Positions 1-10,999 are shown, counted from the first letter of the stretch. The stretch is 64,000 bases of DNA from Reticulitermes speratus (GCA_021186555.1 JAJKFL010000042.1:23931521-23995520); one strand, 5' to 3'. Translations and numbers: made by a program. The notes: generated by a model from the sequence alone, not told the origin.

Positions 1-4
1 CTCT

Positions 5-68
5 TCTGGGATATTACGCAGCGTCGAATGGCAAAGGATTACCATTCGACGCTGCGTAATACCCCAGA
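5..68. repeat. Near-perfect inverted repeat (hairpin)
   Basis: Bases 13-31 and 42-60 are perfect 19-base reverse complements (ATTACGCAGCGTCGAATGG on the left) around a 10-base loop. Pairing resumes outward to 5/68 with one mismatch at 11/62. The stem is GC-richer than its surroundings. No coding or TIR context is visible because the window starts here, so it could be the end of a palindromic element lying mainly to the left. Confidence 0.85.
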
Positions 69-78
69 GAGCGTAGCT

Positions 79-600
79 ATTTTAACTTTGTTTTTAGTTG
101 GGCATATTATAAAATCTTCGCTATTCTTAGTGAAATACTTGTAATTTCCATGAGTTACTCCGAGGAAGTACTGGGATATTGCCTAAAAACAGGTTACGAA
201 CACTTCATTTCCGACTCATTCATATTCTTGCTATCTTTCAATGACCTAACTCACGAACATGAAACATCTGCACTAAATAACCAAAGAATGAACCAAGGAA
301 CACACCAGCATTCCCCAGCGTTCGTTCGCGAGACTGTCGACGTATAATATGTATATGCATCGCATGGACCTAAAACTGTACGATTATTAGAACACGCAAC
401 ACTACGTAGTCATGAAGAAAATAAATTTTACTCAGATTTAGTTGTCCGTAAGCTATGTGAAAAATGATGACTGCAACAGATGTACGTCCTAACATCATTT
501 GTAGCTACAATGTATGTCATTCTTATGAGTCGGTGCTAAAAAATTAGATGGATTTTAGATTCATCGAAAGATCATTTACATATACTGCAAATTGTAAAAG
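79..600. other. No recognisable feature
   Basis: AT-rich sequence with only a short 65-codon open frame (150-347) that shows no family resemblance. Nothing supportable is seen. Confidence 0.5.
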
Positions 601-678
601 GAAGCACTAGATCGCACTCTGTGGAGAACTCGCTTTGAAAGAGGCTATGGACCTGTCGTAAGACAGACTACAGAATAA
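601..678 (+). pseudogene. 3' end of an RTE-like LINE ORF (25 codons)
   Basis: The frame from 601 reads EALDRTLWRTRFERGYGPVV then RQTTE and a stop at 676-678. It matches the C-terminus of the reverse-transcriptase ORF at 63095-63826 on the opposite strand (EALNRTLWRTRIGRGYGP...RQTTE). It is therefore a severely 5'-truncated copy of the same non-LTR retrotransposon. The sequence after the stop is a short TAAATTAATGAA tail, after which a SINE in the opposite orientation begins at about 688. The RTE-like assignment is inference from the very short 3' region and simple-repeat tail; the shared C-terminus is directly visible. Confidence 0.85.
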
Positions 679-687
679 ATTAATGAA

Positions 688-929
688 TGGCTCGACAGCC
701 CTACGTGAGCCTAGGCCTCCTCACTGTTGAGGTTTCGAGATCACACTCAAACACGCCATACTCGGCATGACTCCTCTGGACGAATGATCAGCACGACGCA
801 GTGGCATCTACCTCACAACACACAACACTCACAAGAGACAGACATACATACCTCCGCCGAGATTCGAATCAGCAATCGCAGCAAGAAAGAGGTCGCAGAC
901 CCACGCCTTACACCGCGGCCACCGGGACT
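688..929 (-). mobile_element. SINE family A, copy 1 (tRNA-derived)
   Basis: On the minus strand this reads a tRNA-like head (GGTGTAAGGCGTGGGTCTGC, a diverged box B near 863-873) followed by a body with GTCTGTCTCTTGTGAGTGTTG and a 3' end GGGCTGTCGAGCCA. Four other copies in the window share this layout (3968-4220, 6592-6846, 52029-52280, 57509-57760). The head resembles tRNA-Leu/Ser (GTCTAAGGCG plus GGTTCGAATCC), so RNA polymerase III transcription of the source copy is expected. Its 3' end abuts the LINE 3' end at 678 head-on. Confidence 0.9.
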
Positions 930-2048
930 GGCGAATGAATTTATATATGCTACGTATATTCTGTTGAATTGATGGAGACTAAATACGATATTTTTAGATA
1001 AGAAGGAGAATGTGATGTGGTAATTTTTGCCAGCAACATGCACTGCAGTAGCGGTGATTATTTTCCTTTTCCTTAGGCGATGGCGATTCCATTGTTGTAT
1101 ATCCTTATCGAGGCGATTCTGAGTTACTTTCCACGTAAATGCTTCCTTCTAAGTTTCTTCGGAAGCAAAGTGTATGATTAGAATGGACGATATGTTAGCT
1201 TAGCGACTGTAGAAGTGACAAGAAAGAATACAACACACGGTTCTGGCACATACAATATACAGCTTTATATTTACCAATGCACAGCGTCTCGGGGGGGGGG
1301 GGGGGGGGAGGCAGTGATGAAGACATGATAAATCGAACTAATGAATTATGATCCTTTGAGGCTTAAGTACAGGCACATCGCGTTGTGTTTACAGTTCAGG
1401 AATTTATTTTGTTTTACGAAACAACACTAATAACACAGATGGTAAATGCCATTGATGATGACGGAGTACGGACAGACATGGGTCAATGTGCATCAGTTAA
1501 TGTAAGTAATGTGTAACTGACTCTGCAGAGAACCAATTTTTGGTGTCATTAGTTGGTCTTAAAACCTTCGGGTTCCATAAAACGCGGGGAATTTCTTGAC
1601 TAGCTGACGACCTGTTAGCTTCTCAAGAAGGACTCTGCTCCATGGAATTAGTTGGTTTTAACCCATGTTAAGATGCTACTAAGATTTTAAACATAGATAT
1701 TAAAATGACAATTTTATGATAAATCGATGATTTAAAATATTATACATTACCACGCACAACAAAAAGGATGAATTTAACCGGACAGAAGGTGTATGAATAG
1801 ACAGGCAGATAATAGAATGTGGATCTTAACGATCCATTCCTCAGCAATGAATGACCGTAGACTTGAATGCGGCAGCAATGTATTATCCTCGCTATGACAA
1901 TCTTTTCGTATTTCCTCTTAAAACGTAGGTAAGTATCCTGTAAGCCACACGACCTGTCACAAATATCCTAAATCTGATGGGCAAACAGACCACAATCATT
2001 ATTTTTGCGTCAGTAGTAACAGGAGTAGTAGCAGCATCAAGAGAAGTA

Positions 2049-2049
<1 letters not shown>
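930..2049. other. Unannotated AT-rich stretch
   Basis: No protein or RNA feature is seen apart from the poly-G run at 1291-1308. Bases 1585-1650 resemble 32813-32875 (shared CTGCTCCATG block), which suggests an old dispersed repeat. Confidence 0.45.
1291..1308 (+). repeat. Poly-G run, 18 bases
   Basis: Eighteen consecutive G followed by AGG. It stands alone; no SINE C sequence follows it, unlike the G run at 21070. Confidence 0.95.
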
Positions 2050-2091
<42 letters not shown>

Positions 2092-2101
2092 TATTATTAT
2101 T
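2050..2101. repeat. (AAT)n/(ATT)n self-complementary microsatellite
   Basis: About six AAT units switch into ATT units, so the tract is a self-complementary hairpin. It lies directly upstream of the first recognisable LINE codon at 2104. Confidence 0.9.
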
Positions 2102-2103
2102 TC

Positions 2104-3505
2104 AAAAGTCTTTGAACTTGTTATGCATTACCTTTTGACTTATTATGTTACATGTAAACTGAATCCCTGTCAACATGGTTTTCTTCAATCCAAATCTCCT
2201 ATTACCAACTTGGTATCACATTTAGACTACATATCCCCATTAGTCTGTTGACAACGCCAAGGTGATACTATTTATTTTGATTTAAGCAGCGCCTTTGGCC
2301 TGATCCTCATACACTGCTTTTACATAAACTCAGTGCGTACTTGCTCTCTGATGATTATGTCAGTTGGTTGCATATTTACGTGACTAGTCGTTATTCTTTT
2401 GTTCGAATCCATGGTAATTATTCGACACATCTTTTAAAATGTTTGCTAGTGTTCCTCAAGAATCTGTCCTTGCGCCCCTATTGTTTAAAGAATTTATTAA
2501 TAACCTTTGCAATTCTATAAAACACTCTAGATACTTCTTATTTGCTAATGATATTAAAATTGTTTGCACAGTAAGCTCTGCAACTGACTGTACGCTTCTA
2601 CAATCTGACACTGATTCCATTCGCGGTTGTTGTGCTGCTAAGTGTATGAAACATAACACTGACAAAACTAGAGTCATCACCTTTACAAGGAAAACTAATG
2701 CAATCAATTATAATTACAAACTGTGTGATAAATGTATAACTCGTACCGACTCCATCAAAGATCTAGGAATCCTTTTGAATTCTAAACTTTTTTTCACCAT
2801 CATGTTGATTACATATTTTCTCACTCAGAATGTTGGAACCCATACGTACGTAGACGTATTCCTTTTCTACTACTGATGGTTTATTATCGTTGTATTTTAC
2901 CTTACTTAAATCTAAATTAGAACATGCCTCGCCTGCTTGGAAATAATATTATGACTACTGATGCCAATAAGCTGGAACGCGTCCAGCGGGAGCTTGCAGC
3001 TGTATGTTTCTGTCGTATATTTTCCTCATATACCTTACAATTATGCTGGTGCAGTTGAGCTTCTAAAGTTACATACCTTACAAGCGAGAAGACATCACCT
3101 TGATGCTCTTTTATTCATATTTTTTAGGATCTAAATTTTGTCCTTCTTTGATAGTTCCTTCTTGTAACATTAGAAATTTCACCCACTTTTCTGCAACACG
3201 CAAAAATTGCCAATCCGTTAGACGAGCAACAGCTGCAAATTTGGTACACAGTGACACATATATATTTGGTAGGAGAATTAGTTCTTTGTAACATAATCTA
3301 CGCTTGTAGCACGCTTCATATGACACGCTTTTAATTATTTAGCTTAAACGTGTTTCAATTTGTCATAAGTCTAATTTTTGTTTATTGTTTTGTTGTGTGT
3401 TTTGTGTGTCTGATTGTGTAATTTGTTGTAATTATTTTGTGCTAGTTTTGTAATTGGCCATTATGCTGTTAAACTAGCACTTAAATAAATGAGAACTGAA
3501 TTGAT
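2104..3505 (+). pseudogene. Decayed Jockey/CR1-like non-LTR retrotransposon (RT to 3' end)
   Basis: Several frames give one continuous LINE protein once broken points are allowed for. At 2104 it reads SKVFELVMHYLLTYYV, then QHGFLQSKSPITNLV, then DTIYFDLSSAF (the first catalytic block, usually F-D-x-S-K-A-F-D). A frameshift near 2293 gives PDPHTLLLHKLSAYLLSDDY. After another, SVPQESVLAPLLF (the GVPQGSVLGPLLF block) and FLFANDIKI appear, where the YADD/FADD box is mutated to FAND. Near 2767 the frame reads LGILLNSKLFF, then frameshifts follow. C-terminal blocks LERVQRELAAVCF (about 2974) and LLKLHTLQARRHHLDALLF (about 3060) remain. It ends near 3505 after a T-rich 3' untranslated region with AAATAAATGA. 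There is an in-frame stop at about 2252-2254. It is 5'-truncated and cannot encode an active enzyme. The clade is inferred from motif style only. Confidence 0.85.
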
Positions 3506-3967
3506 TCTTTATTAAATTCTTAAATATAAAAAAAAAAACCACGCCGCTTATAAATCTATGTGCATAACGAAAATTTACTCGTATGTCAAAAGAGATTTTA
3601 ACAACGCTGACATCAGTCTAAATCAAATAATTTAAATCCGAAAAGTCATAGTTTTTAGTAATATGTCGTTGCGTTTAATGAAATAGAGAGACACGGATTA
3701 AATTCGATTCAATCTGCGATGTTTGAGTAAGCGTTCAACTGACTGACAACGTAGCGCGATTAAAATGTTTCCAGCCCTCTATGGCACTTGTATATAATTG
3801 GATCGCTTTATCTAAAATTAATACGTTTCCCTAATTAACGACAGATTAACCTATCCCGTATGTTACGATAAATTCAGTAGCATGTCCATGATATTACACA
3901 AATAAACTCTTCCCAAAAATGGTGGACCTCAATAAATAAATACTGTATATCTGAATCCATAAAACGA
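3506..3967. other. No recognisable feature
   Basis: AT-rich sequence with a short A-tract at about 3527-3538. Nothing else is supportable. Confidence 0.5.
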
Positions 3968-4220
3968 TTTTTTTCATGGTTCGACAGCCCTAGTGGGCAT
4001 AGGCGTCACTGTTGAGGTTTCTAGATCACACACTTTAGACACACCACGCTCGGTAGGACTCCTCTGGACGAGTGATCGTTCCGTCGCAGAGAACTCTACG
4101 TGACAACACACAACACCCACAACAGACAGACATACATGCCCCTTGCGGGATTCGAACCCGCAATCTCAGCAAGCGAGCGGCCGCAGACCTACGCCTTAGA
4201 CGGAGCGGCCACCGGGATCG
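3968..4220 (-). mobile_element. SINE family A, copy 2
   Basis: On the minus strand: tRNA-like head (GTCTAAGGCG at about 4190-4200, box-B-like GGGTTCGAATCC at about 4148-4159), body with GTCTGTCTGTTGTGGGTGTTG, and 3' end GGGCTGTCGAACCATG followed by an A-tail (T-run at 3968-3974 on the plus strand). It is full length by comparison with the other copies. Confidence 0.92.
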
Positions 4221-4512
4221 ACCCACAAAACAAAACAGCCTGTGAAAATCTACAGTCAGCTAGTTAATGTAGAAATGCCCCTTCTTTTGTCGAATCCAGA
4301 ATTAAATGCTGTGTTGGCGGCAGTCCACCACGGCTCCTCTCCTCCGCCAGAAAAATCCTGTCCATACTTTTCCAACCTGTTCTTCACGACGAAATAAATT
4401 TTGACACTCCGATGTTTAGGAAGACGATTATGGTTTATTTTATGGCACAGGACATGTTATTAGACAGACGACACAGAGGGGCGGTATTTTAATCTACATT
4501 AAAATAAAGATC

Positions 4513-4825
4513 AATCAGAACTAAATTTTTGTTATCAGTATTTGTATTTATATATTACAAGATGTTTCGGCAGGCTTGGCCATCTTCACGTAATACATAA
4601 AATACAAAATACTTGGAAGGTTAACTGCAACACTAAGTTCTACACAAAATGAGACCTCATTTTTACATAAAGGGCAATAATTCATAAGGATTCATGTTTT
4701 GAATTTTGAAAATAACCTCCCGAGTATTTTGTGTTTTTCTTGTAATATCTTAAGATGGCCAAGCCGGCCGAAACATGTTATAATTAATATTAAATACTCA
4801 TAATAAAAATTTTAGTTGTAACTGA
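4513..4825. mobile_element. Foldback element with hammerhead-like hairpins, no. 1
   Basis: Two diverged inverted arms of about 110 bases (about 4513-4623 and 4712-4825) flank an 88-base spacer. Each arm carries the same hairpin core. On the plus strand at 4752-4774 it is AAGATGGCC, AAGCC, GGCC, GAAAC. The left copy at 4565-4586 is its reverse complement with a few changes. The layout matches the foldbacks at 18725-18964 and 41640-42064, so this is one family rather than a chance palindrome. No coding sequence is present. It may be a relic of a Penelope-like element terminal repeat, which is inference. Confidence 0.75.
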
Positions 4826-5046
4826 CGGTTTATTTAAATATAGGCCTAGTTTATATACTATCACAACGGGATGTACAGAATAAAGAACATCATTTTATCT
4901 GACAACTCGCATCACTATTCGCGTGACATCAGACAGCGCAGCGCTCGTCGATATTCCAAACTGCCGTGACAAGAGGTTTACGTGTTATAGTTCAATGCAT
5001 CCGCTTTCCAGGACCCAGTCGATTGTGAAATATACGTATAGATTTG
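4826..5046. other. Spacer between foldback and mariner relic
   Basis: No motif recognised; no clear mariner terminal inverted repeat is seen here. Confidence 0.4.
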
Positions 5047-5640
5047 CTACAGATCGTTGTTATCCACTTCAATGAAGTCCCTTCCCGAGACAATGCAACG
5101 GGTCCAGCGTTCTGCCAATTCCAGAAGCACCGCGCGTAGGACGGTCAGCCGTTGTACCTGAACTTCAGGACGTTCTGGGAACGACACTTCCATAGCTGAA
5201 AGTGCATACTTGGAAACAAGAAAAAAACAAGTAGCCAAATCAAGCGAGTAAGGAGGGCGGGGTCCAAAGTCATGTTTTTGGCGTCCAAAAGTTTCTGCGC
5301 CGAAAATTCAGTGTGGGCCTGCCCACTGCCGTGGCGAATCAGTCCTGGCTCAGCCATTGTTCCGCGGATCCGCTCCTTCAGACGTTGCAAAACCTTTCTG
5401 TAGTAATAATGGTTAGACTTACGGCTTAGAGGAAAAAATCCTTGATAAACAATGTCTTTGCAATCGTAAAATGTCGTTCGACCTGACTTGCCTGGCTTTC
5501 TTCGAACATGGGAACAACGGGCTTCTCCAGTGGTTGCTGGATCGTAAGACTAAACCTAGGTTTCCGCTGATCGTTTGTACTTCATCCATCCAGCACTCAC
5601 TGTCACATAAAACACAAGTCGCTCCTTCTCCTCCTCAGTG
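5047..5640 (-). pseudogene. Mariner-family (DD34D) transposase relic
   Basis: Read on the minus strand with frame changes, the sequence follows the mariner/SETMAR-type transposase. Near 5540 it has SYDPATTGEARCSHV (family: YDPETK block), then RKPGKSGRTT, FYDCKDIVYQGFFP (the block with the first catalytic Asp), YYYRKVLQRLKERIRG, LIRHGSGQAHTEFSAQKLL (family: HHDNAPAHT block), ATCFFLVSKYAL (family: DFFLFPKLK block) and ERWTRCIVSGRDFIEVDNND at the C-terminus, with a stop at 5047. The second catalytic Asp block is degraded (HDNAPAH has become HGSGQAH) and several frameshifts are present. It would have cut and pasted DNA through TA targets. The N-terminal helix-turn-helix part and the TIRs were not found. 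Confidence 0.75.
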
Positions 5641-6591
5641 GGCATCGGAGGCACAAATATCGTGTAGAACCGCCGGGTGTTTAAAAGCCTCTCTCATAAT
5701 TCGCCTGCATGATCAATACGACAGTAATAATAATAATCTCCAAAATATATTAATATTTCGTCAATATTTGTTGAGGATCTGGCGATCTTCCTTCACGTTT
5801 TCCTGTGTGCGACCTCTGGAACATCGACCTCGGTGATCAAAGTTTCCGACTGAAACTATTCCACATCTAAATCGAGAAAAACTCTTAGCCTCTATTGTCC
5901 CATAGCATTGTCACCAACGGCTGCTTTGAGCAGTTTATGCATCTCAGACGCAGTTTTCCTGAATTTACAGCGAAACTTCACCCAAATGTGTTTTTCCTTC
6001 TAATCAGCCATTATAAAACCACAGACTGCACCTAACGCGCACAGCGAATATTCGCTGAGCAGCAAAGCCAACGATTCTTATGACTGCAAATCTCACTGCA
6101 CTAAATCGGAAGGTAGCTACAACACGGCACCTTGTAACAAAAAGCTTTACTACTTGCCATTCTCGATCCTAACGGCGCTTTCAGGAACGTTTGTATATGC
6201 CTTCGTGTTACAGCAAATATTACCGCTGTGTGTTTACTTGCCATACTTAATGGTGGTGCTGGACACGTTTTCCTTCGACCCGCAGACACACGTCACATCT
6301 AACATGCGCGTTTTGCTTAGCACGTCGAAGTTTTTATAAGTTAAACGAACCGCAGGAAAGTGATTAGGGACAGATGTCAGATAAAACAATTTCCCGACAT
6401 TTATTTGGGTTTTTGAACGAAGAACTCAATACAAATTAGATACACAGTCATTACTGTTGATACCAAATTCTGCATATGAAAACAGTTTCGGCATAATTTC
6501 TTACAAGTAATTAAATCGTAGCAATGATAATATTAATAACACAATTTAAGGTGTTGTTAAAATTTTACACAGTCTAATTGTTAGTGGAGCC
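5641..6591. other. Unannotated stretch
   Basis: The first part (5641-5730) may be more decayed mariner sequence. After that there is a short AAT tract near 5724 and open frames of about 60 codons (6101-6339, both strands) without any family resemblance. Confidence 0.4.
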
Positions 6592-6846
6592 GATCCCGAC
6601 AGCCGCGCGGTCTAAGATGTTAGTCTGCGGCAGCCGCTCGCTTGCTAGGATTGCGGGTTCGAATCCTGCCGGGGGCATGCATGTCTGTCTGTTGTGAGTG
6701 TTGTGTCTTATCAGGTAAAGGTCTCTGCGACGGGCCGATCCCTCGCCCAGAGGAGTCCTACCGAGAGTGGTGCCTTGAGTGTGATCTCGAAACCTTAACA
6801 AAGAGGAGGCCTATGCCTACCAGGGCTGTCGAGCCAGGGAAAAAAA
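6592..6846 (+). mobile_element. SINE family A, copy 3
   Basis: Plus-strand copy. tRNA-like head GCGCGGTCTAAGATGTTAG, box-B-like GGGTTCGAATCC at 6656-6667, body with TGTCTGTCTGTTGTGAGTGT, 3' end GGGCTGTCGAGCCA followed by GGGAAAAAAATG. It aligns end to end with the other four copies. Confidence 0.93.
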
Positions 6847-7432
6847 TGTTGCTGGAAATAAATTCAGTAATACATTAAGTTACATTAAGTTACCTCAAGT
6901 ACCATAAATCCAATTCTGAAATGTCCCTCAGTGTGCCATATGTATTCAGTATATTCAAGTACGTGGAATCTTTGCATAAGCTAGACTGCTAGTTCTTTGT
7001 TAGCCGCATGAATGGATAACAATATCTGCAGTGGCTAACGTTAGTTCTGGTATCATTTTCCTATGAATAATGAAGAAGTATGTGAGAAGATTTAATGGCT
7101 GCTCATGGAAAATAATTAGATACTGAAATTTCAAATAAACATATTAAATGTCTTTCGACAAAAATAGCCGGAAGCATACTATTATAAAATTTTTCAGAAT
7201 TTAAAACACATGAAAATACGTATCAGATACTTAACACCAAGCATGTGGAGCTGAGCCCTTTAGAAAGTAAGTAACAGTAGACATTAGGCACGTCAAATGA
7301 TACCTCGTATTTTATTGTACCAAAGGTTCGTAACCGCTTACACAAGAGCCCGATATTCTTCCCAACTTTGACCCACATAAATTTAACCCACACCCTCCCA
7401 TCCTATTCATTTAAGACTCACTTCATTATTCA
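6847..7432. other. No recognisable feature
   Basis: AT-rich; contains a short repeated ACATTAAGTT motif at 6873-6892. Nothing else is supportable. Confidence 0.45.
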
Positions 7433-7990
7433 TCATCATCATCATCACCGTCATCACCACGTAGTCTGTATTACGACAGGTCCGTAGCTTCTTCCAAAGC
7501 GAGTTCTCACGAGAAAGCCATCTAATGCTTCCCCTTTCAACTTTCAGTACTTCTCTTTTCCTTAAGGTCACCCAGTAACCGCTTACATCTTCTTCCTCGT
7601 CTTCCCGTCACTTATATCCTTCCTTCTACCTTTCCTTCAATAACGTGATTTAGGAGGCAATTTCTACGCAAGATGTGACCAACCCAGTTAGCCTTCCTTC
7701 TTTTTATTGTATGTAGGCTATTCCTCTCCTCTTTGACTCTGTGCAATACTTCTACATTTTTCACACGATCGGTCCAACTGATCTTCTCTATTCTTCTCCA
7801 ACACCACATTTCAAAATTTTCCAGGTATTTCTGATCTACTTTCCGAAGTGTCCACGTTTCAGCACCATACAAAGTTATGCTCCAAATGTAGCATTTCACT
7901 AGTTTCTTCGTTAAACGTAAGTCCAATTGGCTCATGAAAATTCTTTTTCTTCTTCTTGAATGCTGCTTATGCCATGCCATTTCATGACCT
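7433..7990 (-). pseudogene. RTE-like LINE, C-terminal fragment with (GAT)n tail
   Basis: On the minus strand, codons ending at 7612 read DLRLTKKLVKCYIWS, TLYGAETWTLRKVDQKYLE, MWCWRRIEKISWTDRV and ANWVGHILRRNCLLNHVIEG. This closely matches the copy at 63095-63826. Below 7612 the match continues in shifted frames to GYGPVV at about 7470. The 3' end is a (GAT)n tract (ATC repeats at 7433-7460 on the plus strand). The 5' limit near 7990 is inside the IAMAKAAF segment, where a 5-base insertion breaks the frame. This is a truncated, frameshifted fragment and not a host gene. Confidence 0.88.
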
Positions 7991-10550
7991 AGGTCTGTAA
8001 AGTACATTGCAGAAAGCTGTATTTTATACGACGGACTAAAAAACAGAGAACTTAAAAGACATGTGGCCACAACTCGACTGCTACGATCACAGGGATTGGA
8101 GTAAGATTAAAATAAAGGTCACTACCCATGTTCCTAGAACTCACGCTGAGGCATTCTTTTTGTTTCTACGCAGTCCAGTTTTAAAATAGTAATCATTCTT
8201 GAGTTTTGTTAGCACCTAAATCCCGGTCAAATCCTTAAGAGCTGTGAGCGCACTAACCTAATCGAGTCCAGTCGAGTCTAACGCAGACGTCCAGTTTAAA
8301 CTACCTGGCGTCCGGTTAGTGTGTTGCACTATTCACGTCGGTTACACGAGGCTTATTTCAAGGGATATTTACTGGAAGTGTCAAGGTGACTGTATAACCA
8401 CAACTTCTATTGACACAACAAACACACAGCCGTGTGTGTCAGGTGGTTTAATTAAAAAAGTTCTTGCATTGTATACAGTATATTCAATAATCAATTAAAA
8501 TGCTCGAATGATATTGATTAAACTGAATGCTATTTATTATACTTATTGCACGAGACTAAGAATACATTTTGCGACCGAGAATGAACCATCCGCTACGGTG
8601 TCTGTACCTGGAATAATCATCGCAAGGCCAAAAACATGCACGGTCCTAGGAATGCCCTGGAATGCTTTCTGCTCTCCTTCCTTTGTTCAGAAACGATCAG
8701 CCAGAAGGAAGTGTCTTCGAAGATACATTCCCGAAAAAAGAACCAGTTACTTTCCTACAAATATCTGTTGCTATGACAAGGGAAAAGATTCTAAAACCTT
8801 TAATGGAAATGAATTTGTTAGAACCATGTCCACTTCTAAGACGTATGTTTACATTACGGATAGCAACTAGAGGTTTGGACTGGGAACCCTCTTCGCTCAT
8901 TCTAAATCTGAAAAGTACAATTTTGATTTGATTTCGATGTTGTCACATAAACCGGATAACAGCCAGATCACCAGTATATCGTCTCATCTTGGAAAACTCA
9001 GTCGGAGCCTTGAACTACGGGTCCTGGCCAGATGCACAAACTCATTAAGATGCTGCAAAGTATGGCCCATTTTTGCACAGAATTCCTGTATATCTATTTT
9101 GAGGTATGCAGGAATTCTGTAAGAGTCGAGTCGAGTGAAGTGAATCGTTGCAGCATCTCAGTGAGCCAGACGTTATTCGACTCCACTGGACTGTGTTCAG
9201 TTGCTGTTTTCACAGACGCAGGAGTTTGACATGTTCGCATCTGTGTGGCTAAGGTTTGTTTCTACTGGAGACTGGTGACTCCGAAGCGACTAAAGGCCAG
9301 CACACACTACAGTAACCTAACTGAATCGAATCGACCGGCACTGTGATAGGTTTCAACCGAGTAATTCCGTTTTTCCCTATCAGTATTAATTCTCCAATGC
9401 GCCACATTCGTTTACGTGTTACCTATTCTGCACAACGTTAGCATGTAACAGCGCCCTTCAAAAACACATTTAGAAAATACACTATACACGCATAATGTAT
9501 AGTACATATGTAATATAATATATGTGTGTGTGATATATAGTATATAATGTATTATGTAATCAAATATTAACGAGTAACGGCTCAGTTATGAAATCAATTT
9601 CTCTTCGTCCACGTTGAATGAGGGATGTACAATGGGTATGGCTTCCGCCGAAGACAGCCAAATTATCTCCTGCCTGCAGTCACCGCCCGCGACGGAGTAC
9701 GCAACGTAACCATTCAACAGCGCTGTGCATCCCATCAAACATACCCGAAGCGAGGAAGATCATCCTGATAGAATTTCTGCAGGTTTCTTGCTTGTCATTT
9801 TCCTTCAATTGGTGCCGACGAGCATTGGGTCGACAGAAATATCACACTTAATTTGAAAATGTAAGTAACGTCCTTCAGATTTTAAGTTACGCTTGGCCAC
9901 TGGATGCGTCTAAACCACTTGTGTTTTAATATATCAGTTTCGTTTCTCATCTAAGACCGGCACACTCTACACTATACCCAAAAGAACCGAACTAAACCGC
10001 ACCAAATCAAATGAAATAAAAGGAAAGAAGGTGCAGAATATCATCAAAATTTTTTCCTTGGCGTTGCTCTGCAATAAAAGCTCGATTCGCTTCGGCGAGG
10101 TTGCTCTCTGATAATGGCAGCATGGTTTGTGTCAAAACCTTTCTCTAAATTAAAATGATCACAATTTTACATGGCTCCCAAGGGTAAATTCTCGTAACTT
10201 ATATGGCTCAAACCTTAAGGATTTACGTTAATGGTCGTAACAGATAAGTTCAGGGACAGGGAGGACCTCTGGAACAGCACTTCTGGGAGTAGAGACGAAA
10301 GAAATAAAGGGGACAACTCATGAAACAAAACAATAGGACAAACAGAAATTACCAGCTAAAACTTTTAAAGTTTAGAAAACAACAAAAGACACAGAAAATC
10401 ACTTATTGCAAACACTGATACGTTTTACAAACGTACACATGCTATATACAACGTACAAACACAATCCATTCCAGTGGCGTAACTTGAAATTTGTTGTCTC
10501 CATTAAAAGGGCAACGACTGAGCCCCCATATATTTCTGACAAACAGCAAA
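7991..10550. other. Unannotated stretch with faint repeat ends
   Basis: The open frames at 8508-8870 and 8662-8931 show no recognisable domain. Three plus-strand blocks share CACTAACCTAA/TAACCTAACTG followed by CGAGTC/GAATCG repeats (8247-8280, 9297-9340, with a weaker relative at 9955-10010), so an old dispersed repeat may be present. An AT-rich patch with TATA/TGTG runs lies at 9480-9560. Confidence 0.35.
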
Positions 10551-10978
10551 GTCAGTAGGATATTTTGTAGTGTAGATCATAGTCAGTAGGATATTTTGTA
10601 GTGCAGATCAGTCAGTAGGATATTTTGTAGTGCAGATGAAGTCAATAGGATATTTTGTAGTGCAGATCAAGTCAATAGGATATTTTGTAGTGCAGATCAT
10701 AGTCAGTAGGATATTTTGTAGTGCAGATCATAGTCAGTAGGATATTTTGTAGTGCAGATCATAGTAGGATATTTTGTAGTGCAGGTCACAGTCAGTAGGA
10801 TATTTTGTAGTGTAGGTCTTAGTCAGTGGGATATTTTGTAATGCAGATCATAGTCAGTAGGATATTTTGTAGTGAAGGTCACAGTCAGTAGGATATTTTG
10901 TAGTGTAGGTCATAGTCAGTAGGATATTTTGTAGTGTAGGTCATAGTCAGGACGATATTTTGTAGTGCAGATCATAGT
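10551..10978 (+). repeat. 31-bp minisatellite, 14 copies
   Basis: Fourteen head-to-tail units with the core GGATATTTTGTAGTGCAGAT. Most are 31 bases, but some are shorter (about 23-29) through loss of the CATA or CAGTC part. Units differ mainly at TGCAGATC versus TGTAGGTC. There are no unique spacers. It ends about 20 bases before dispersed repeat F. Confidence 0.97.
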
Positions 10979-10999
10979 CTCAAATTCCGGTGGCTAAAA

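Noticed and set aside
6592..6680. Functional tRNA gene (also considered at the heads of the other SINEs)
   Set aside because: Box A and B are present but no full cloverleaf could be drawn, and the same head recurs with a fixed SINE body.
8508..8931. Overlapping 120- and 89-codon frames as a host gene
   Set aside because: No recognisable domain, overlapping on the same strand, no splice structure that could be supported.
10551..10978. CRISPR-like array
   Set aside because: Repeats are contiguous with no unique spacers, unit length varies, and the surroundings are eukaryotic transposon debris.
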